Part shown: one piece after another, positions 25,501-28,138 of the stretch
How positions within the stretch are numbered: the first letter of the stretch is position 1
Layout of the letters: every line of letters begins with the position of its first letter
Source: CAZMGG01 sp964565715
GTDB taxonomy: Bacteria > Planctomycetota > UBA1135 > UBA2386
Direction of reading: 5' to 3'
Length of the DNA stretch: 28,138 nt
Assembly (NCBI GenBank): GCA_964565715.1
Contig: CAZMGG010000072.1
Location: 1-28,138, forward strand
Translations under genes and position numbers: made by a program
Notes under the pieces: generated by a model
The model's input: only the letters and a program-made list of their open reading frames with translations
Told to the model about the DNA's origin: nothing
Databases searched by the model: none

Positions 25501-27924
25501 CGCATCGAGCGACCGCCGGCTGCGCGTCTCGGCATGGATCCCGCGGTCCGACCGCAGCACCTCGCCGAACGCCACCTCGGCGTGCAGCGACGGATACAGG
25601 TCCTTGCCGAGCCCGCGGATCTCGCGCAGCGCAGCCAACCGCAGTCCCCGCCGCCAGCTCCCGGCCGCCGCCATCGCCGCCCGCAGCTTCTCGGTGGCGG
25701 CGGCATCCCGCGCCGCGGCGAACAGCCGCTCGCCGTCGTCGGCCGCCACCCGCCGCTGCACGCCGAACTCCTCCCGATCGGCGTCGCTCTCCAGCACCAG
25801 CAGCGAGGTGAACGGCGTCACCAGCCGGAACCGTTCGCCCAGCGCGATGATCTCGTCGCGGGCCAGCCCCCCGCCGCCCGCCGCCAGCAGCGCCTCGACC
25901 CGGGCGCGGGCCCACAGCCGCGGCAGGAACGGATTGCCCTCGGCGGGCCGCAGCGCCAGCTCGGCCTCGTACGAAGCCGGCGCGCCGTCGAGCACGCCGC
26001 GCACGGTCACCCGGGCGCTGCCCTCGCCGCCCGGCTGGAAACGGCCCAGCACCACCTGCTGCCGGCCGAGCGGCAAGTTCGGCAGCACGTCCGGATACAC
26101 CGCCGCGGTCGCCACGCCCTCGATCTGCACCCGCACGTTCCGCAGGCCCGGCCCTGCCGCCTCCTGCAGCAGGCCCAGCGCCGCCGCCGCCGGATCGGCG
26201 CTGGCATCGCGCAGCGAGCCGCCGTTGCTGGCCAGCGCCGTCAGCGCCACCTGGTCGAAGCTGCTGCCGGTGCTGACCGCGTGGAAGCGGCCCTTGCCGG
26301 CGAGCCCCCGGAGCCGCGCCGCCAGCGCCGCCGCGTCGGCGTCGCCCGCCGTGTGGATGCCGTCGCCGACGTAGACCACCGTGCTCGCCGCCGTGCTCAC
26401 CGCCGTCACCGCCGCCATCGCCGCGTCCAGGTCGGTCCAGCCCAGCGACCGCCGCCGCAGAAGGAACTCCAGCGCCGCCGCCCGCCCCGCATCGTCCGCC
26501 GCCCGCGGCTCCACCTGCAGCCATTCCTGCCGCGCATCGGCGCACAGCAGCCGGAAGCGGTCCTTGCCGCCCAGCGACTGCAGCAGCGCACCGATGAAGT
26601 CCGCCTGCGCCGCCCGCGCGCCGGGCTCCATCGACCCCGACGTGTCCGCCACCACGATCAGGTCCAACGGCGCCGATTCCGGCACCGTGACGCGCTGCCA
26701 GCCCTGCGCCGCCTCGTCCGGCGGCGCCAGCAGCAGCAGGAACCAGCCCTCGCGATCCACCACGTGCGACACGGCGGTCACCGCCTCGGGCCGCGCCACC
26801 TGCAGCGCGATCTCGAAGTCCTGCGTCGGCGTGTACTCCTGGGCCGCGAACGCCACCGTCGCGGTCCGTTCGCCATGCTGCGCCTGCACCGCGTGCGTGC
26901 TCGACGACACGCCCGCCACCCCGTCGCCCAGGTACGCCGCCACGTCGATCCGCAGTTCCCGCAACGGATGCGTGCGCAGCAACTCGCTGCGCAGCGCGTA
27001 GCGGTAGCGCAGCCGGTCGCCCTCCTTCGGCAGCACCTGCGTGTAGCGGATCCGCACCCGCTTCTCCGCCTTCGCCGGGATCGGGTAGACCGAGGCCTGG
27101 AACAGGTTGCCGCCGCTCCACTCCAGCAGACCGGGGTCCTTCTTCCGCGCCAGGATCTCCTGGTAGATCGCCCGCGCCCGCGTCTTCTCCACCACGTCGG
27201 CCTCCACCAGCTCCTCGCCGATCCACATGCCGAAGCCCGACACCGCGGCGTCCGGCGGCAGCGGGAAGCGGAACACGCCCTCCAGGATGCTGTCGGAGCC
27301 GTTCACGAACGACTGCTCGACGGTGGTCTCGGCGACCTGGTCGCGGATCGTCACCTGCACCTTGTGGTAGCCGATGTGCAGCGGCACGTCGCGGCCGTCG
27401 ATCTTCGCCAGCAGGCTGCCGAGCCATTCGCCGGTGGTGGAGCTGCGGTAGCCGGTGAGCCAGCGCGGCGGCTGCGCGAGCTGTTCGGTGGCGTTGCCGC
27501 CGGCCCGCAGGAAGATCGGTCCATCGCAGCGCCGGACGAAGCCGCCGGGGCCGGTCACCGGGATCGCGGCGGGCCCGGGCGTCAGGTCGAGGTCGCCGGC
27601 GAGCAGGTTCAGGCCGCCCTGCGGGCTCAGTTCCAGCAGGCTGCCGGGTCCCAGCACCAGCCGCCCGCCCGAGGCCAGTTCCAGCTCGAGGGCGTTGGCG
27701 CCGCGGGCGTCGGTGCGCAGCGTGTCGCCGGGCAGCAGCACCGCGCGGCCGGTGAGCGGCGTCCAGCGGTCGCGGCCGGCGGGCCGGACGAAGGCGCTGC
27801 CCTGACGGTCCACCACCGTGGCGGCGCGGCCGTCGGCGGTGGGAGGTGTGGCGGCTTCCGGGGCCGCGGGCGCGATCAGGGGCAGGAGGGCGAGGAAGGC
27901 GGCGGCCAGGAGGGTGCGAAGCAT
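19543..27924 (-). CDS. Giant secreted FecR-VIT-VWA-TPR protein
   Basis: This is a 2793-residue exported protein. A signal peptide (about 1-24) is followed by a FecR-like domain (about 36-125, with LLPGDTLRTDARGANALEL), a VIT domain (about 172-305, with ARAIYQEILARKKDPGLLEW), and a VWA domain from about 415. The VWA metal site is DTSGS (427-431), with GDGIHTAGD further on. A post-VWA segment typical of VIT/VWA proteins (LARDEIIALGERFRLVTPFTSLLVLE) follows. A low-complexity acidic/glycine region spans roughly 850-1000, then an uncharacterised segment, and finally about 1600 residues of alpha-helical TPR-like repeats to the C-terminus. VIT-VWA proteins are related to inter-alpha-trypsin inhibitor heavy chains and often bind protein partners at the envelope. 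The ATG at 27924 has only a weak Shine-Dalgarno match. It is divergent from the partial gene at 28096 and convergent with the kinase. One uninterrupted frame of this length argues against pseudogenisation. Confidence 0.92.
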   Translation of the reverse strand: MLRTLLAAAFLALLPLIAPAAPEAATPPTADGRAATVVDRQGSAFVRPAGRDRWTPLTGRAVLLPGDTLRTDARGANALELELASGGRLVLGPGSLLELSPQGGLNLLAGDLDLTPGPAAIPVTGPGGFVRRCDGPIFLRAGGNATEQLAQPPRWLTGYRSSTTGEWLGSLLAKIDGRDVPLHIGYHKVQVTIRDQVAETTVEQSFVNGSDSILEGVFRFPLPPDAAVSGFGMWIGEELVEADVVEKTRARAIYQEILARKKDPGLLEWSGGNLFQASVYPIPAKAEKRVRIRYTQVLPKEGDRLRYRYALRSELLRTHPLRELRIDVAAYLGDGVAGVSSSTHAVQAQHGERTATVAFAAQEYTPTQDFEIALQVARPEAVTAVSHVVDREGWFLLLLAPPDEAAQGWQRVTVPESAPLDLIVVADTSGSMEPGARAAQADFIGALLQSLGGKDRFRLLCADARQEWLQVEPRAADDAGRAAALEFLLRRRSLGWTDLDAAMAAVTAVSTAASTVVYVGDGIHTAGDADAAALAARLRGLAGKGRFHAVSTGSSFDQVALTALASNGGSLRDASADPAAAALGLLQEAAGPGLRNVRVQIEGVATAAVYPDVLPNLPLGRQQVVLGRFQPGGEGSARVTVRGVLDGAPASYEAELALRPAEGNPFLPRLWARARVEALLAAGGGGLARDEIIALGERFRLVTPFTSLLVLESDADREEFGVQRRVAADDGERLFAAARDAAATEKLRAAMAAAGSWRRGLRLAALREIRGLGKDLYPSLHAEVAFGEVLRSDRGIHAETRSRRSLDAAKGDWGFDGGGVEAATAVPGAGGDDMFLGRRAANDDLGRLGEPEAEATVAEDARNFDDDFLQGGPTAGRPAASPAFEPAQFAGEALAGKRIAIAQNVAPGGGSDLGFPRLAGAAAEPPRGPDPVWPEAALTLLRSLDRRSSLQAAADLRLVLVAEPLHPVTGAPGPRTVMTLGLRAGAWALIAGEHEGRQWHWADGGTRGVVDAAGLGRARPAVAADQPWALVPVGHLALHDAVRELRFHEAAVTERVGHVQVTLTGAGDERRELDIDTQAQVLREQRVFQGGRLRSRLTCTDFVEVAGRAWPRLLVWYDDQGRVTQRTTLAFAEGEAGAVFDEVQAQRQGAVLLTGDGEVEAARERLHGGSATLTDHLVLLLHAAGRDRWGEVLARLTAAEPFLTGRRGATWLRLRSLVAGRRHQELAAVIDAIAVAGPAEAELLWAAVHGVLGDREKLLLLDRLQAQFTAAGDDATARRRRWQQRRAQHLENVDPAAAAVAWAGIAAGHPADLSSQTGLAQFLARVGRTPDAIVVLRAALAGAGWSRTERDHLYILLTDRLWDLRDLAGLAAATQAWIDEVPGEATAWIRWVAVRLFQGGDVDAWLRDVAAAPWPDAPDEAQRARLTAALQTWLGSGWNWWTQQLDPAAAAALAAQIRRLAANKAGLELAAGALADWRFRRTPAFVRLQVDLRQMLLADGAVTGMDLGRLEGLVRAVSWGVGDCSAAEWQSLRDALHRRWQDTEAQSAQDRLATLLFHLFDQRSQQANETGAALAFARAHLDRAEPVFRPKRARLLFARLLQAEWQEALQTEVLAMLPAQADPWDDRHVQDLTMAHACRTATDTLAERRRTALLGPVAELEKLPRTERRLREAAARGRAFAGLARALAAAAAPLADQQAALVRIEALCCAVQGATTGEECTAAAREALALLHAVVAQEPALWPALRERCSLVAAYAAVLRKAPAELADAVLTAYRTGQQGTPDLLDWRRQEIRLLLALDRAPQLAERLAAWIAPARVDRDLRALLGLLLAEQGDLRAACAQFERIAADGELRAGELAALADWRLVLGEDDRREAALEARAAELDENALYREVNAARSRLRDDGSGVPANLDGEAVRSLRWLLRKSQAPHNQLWLAERLYLPTKDHRVLQVLADGVPGHSVEAVYAFLRGAHGLIAQVHEEPALDALLERIAAVEAGAAEAPLSPQDRRALALLRALALHRAAQVPDAPARRATDALAALRTALASPADPVEIVPLAEFLATIAPLPGEAGALLLTAVASLGDDLPRAGLPRLTVAQARARVRWQQGERDAALQGLIAALADLAAGDGGRLPFLARAAVEEVGAYARESGQHSRVEAILRDQERLQPPGSMRAFVIQQLHGLYLHAIRHDGTTTLGRGKAGYVPARDRLIADLMAAPPPDVPDLVQHLSNLHDRAITADAGADLLAFAQGPLQELLPRLPAAHADVLQRVARHLHELGDPRGALELLVARIRTEPSWHHRVGKDGWSEFAHDLARFRAAVRDRGDHPELRQIVLAALERALRAGHTSPDSFWRQGRNTFWASERGSFVAVAHKVLADTTTDAEVQLAVARYLWDGLVERRPAVEVLVQNDGRGILTADGRGQLARWLLELRRPAEAIPHLQRLLADRPDVLDHRTALVVALHGAGQDAAAREMATATIALWAERQRLSADNAASIAKACADAELFDLAAAQFTLAIRERERQQRLTPSGDRRLAEWYGGLAQAESAQDHHLAAVDAAAAAVLFSGGNQARRKAADEALLAILGAAGDLQALLDLLDRRAAADGADSPVLRKALGEVLTQRGALDAALAQYRLAAELQPADADLPMRMVALLDRMDRPADAVALLLDFVTGRPRDAALTLELANRFAALGAKDQAERARTQLAEGGPDDVDGHRELARVRGGQGRHRDAVQQWLLVTRARPAEPAGFLDLARAQAAGGAVADARATLRTVLGRTWNPRFGAVHDEAQAMLRRLDD

Positions 27925-28033
27925 CGGCAGGGCTCGGTGGGTGCGGCGGAAGGCCGCGGCCCGACGTGCTCGCGCCGCTGCGGTTCCGCAGGGGCTGACC
28001 TTAGCGCGGCGGGGGCGAGGGCAGGTGGGGGAG

Positions 28034-28063
28034 TTGACCGATGGCGAGAAGGGGATCTAGGCT
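28034..28063 (+). promoter_or_regulatory. Candidate promoter for the right-edge gene
   Basis: TTGACC (28034-28039) and TAGGCT (28058-28063) are separated by 18 bp, a fair housekeeping-sigma match. Transcription would start near 28070, leaving a leader of about 25 nt that contains AGGAGA at 28085-28090, 5 bp before the ATG. This is the best promoter candidate I could find in the window. Confidence 0.45.
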
Positions 28064-28095
28064 CCCGCTCCTCGTCGAAGAAACAGGAGAACATC

Positions 28096-28138
28096 ATGCT
28101 CGCCAGGCTCGTCTGCTGCCTCACTGCCTCACTGCCTC
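28096..28138 (+). CDS. Start of a secreted or lipoprotein gene, cut by window edge
   Basis: Only 14 codons are visible. ATG at 28096 follows AGGAGA with 5 bp spacing and encodes MLARLVCCLTASLP, a basic then hydrophobic stretch typical of a signal peptide. The cysteines could belong to a lipobox, but the mature part is outside the window. From codon 7 onward the sequence is an 8-bp repeat (CTGCCTCA), so slippage there would change the reading frame. The function cannot be judged. Confidence 0.6.
   Translation, partial: MLARLVCCLTASLP
28116..28138 (+). repeat. Octanucleotide tandem repeat (CTGCCTCA), at least 2.9 copies
   Basis: Two full copies (28116-28123 and 28124-28131) and seven bases of a third reach the window edge, so the true copy number is unknown. 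It lies within the signal-peptide codons of the gene starting at 28096. The unit is not a multiple of three, so gain or loss of one copy would shift the frame. Confidence 0.75.

Noticed and set aside
22763..26374. Plus-strand open frame of 1203 codons
   Set aside because: Antisense to the giant VIT/VWA/TPR gene; Ser/Arg/Ala-rich with no domain signature.
27998..28003. TAAGGT as a -10 for the giant gene (minus strand)
   Set aside because: There is no -35 at a suitable distance and the match is common in sequence like this.

Overview
The window is very GC-rich (judged by eye, not counted) and densely coding on both strands. No rRNA, tRNA, CRISPR or insertion sequence was seen. The gene content suggests a free-living Gram-negative-type bacterium. 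Secreted PKD/LamG proteins with a shared C-terminal module, a huge signal-peptide-bearing FecR-VIT-VWA-TPR protein, and a membrane-anchored multiheme cytochrome c next to a proline-rich secreted protein all recall Planctomycetota. That placement is an inference from style of gene content; there is no phylogenetic marker here to prove it.

Layout. (1) Bases 1-11594 are all on the minus strand. In transcription order they are two tandem paralogous secreted PKD/LamG proteins (11594-9351, then 9182-6933), a YgiQ-family radical SAM protein (6839-4863) overlapping by GTGA a secreted M1 aminopeptidase (4866-2263), a three-TM hexaheme NapC/NirT-like cytochrome (2132-657), and a proline-rich secreted protein (647 to beyond the left edge). 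(2) After a 231-bp divergent gap, bases 11826-19524 are on the plus strand. They encode a GYF_2-domain membrane protein, an unknown single-TM protein, a CPBP/CAAX-type membrane protease with a zinc-ribbon-like N-terminus, dihydroorotase PyrC, a lipoprotein of the ABC substrate-binding fold, and a hybrid histidine kinase with two receiver domains. (3) Bases 27924-19543 (minus) are one 2793-residue ORF that converges on the kinase with an 18-bp gap. (4) At the right edge a plus-strand gene begins (28096) behind a plausible promoter and a clear ribosome-binding site; its signal-peptide region contains an octanucleotide repeat that runs to the edge.

How they fit together. The binding-protein lipoprotein and the kinase overlap by GTGA and have no ABC permease or ATPase beside them, so they read as a dedicated periplasmic ligand-sensing pair resembling TorT/TorS. 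The cytochrome and the proline-rich protein are 9 bp apart and probably form a cell-envelope electron-transfer unit continuing left. YgiQ and the aminopeptidase are translationally coupled, with no obvious functional link. The PKD/LamG pair is a duplication of gene plus 3' hairpin: the N-terminal third has diverged while the PKD-LamG-C-terminal part stays very similar.

No defence island or mobile element is evident. The most unusual items are the sensing pair, the cytochrome/proline-rich pair with its triple short-helix motif, the duplicated hairpin-bounded cassette, the giant VIT/VWA/TPR protein and the 8-bp repeat.
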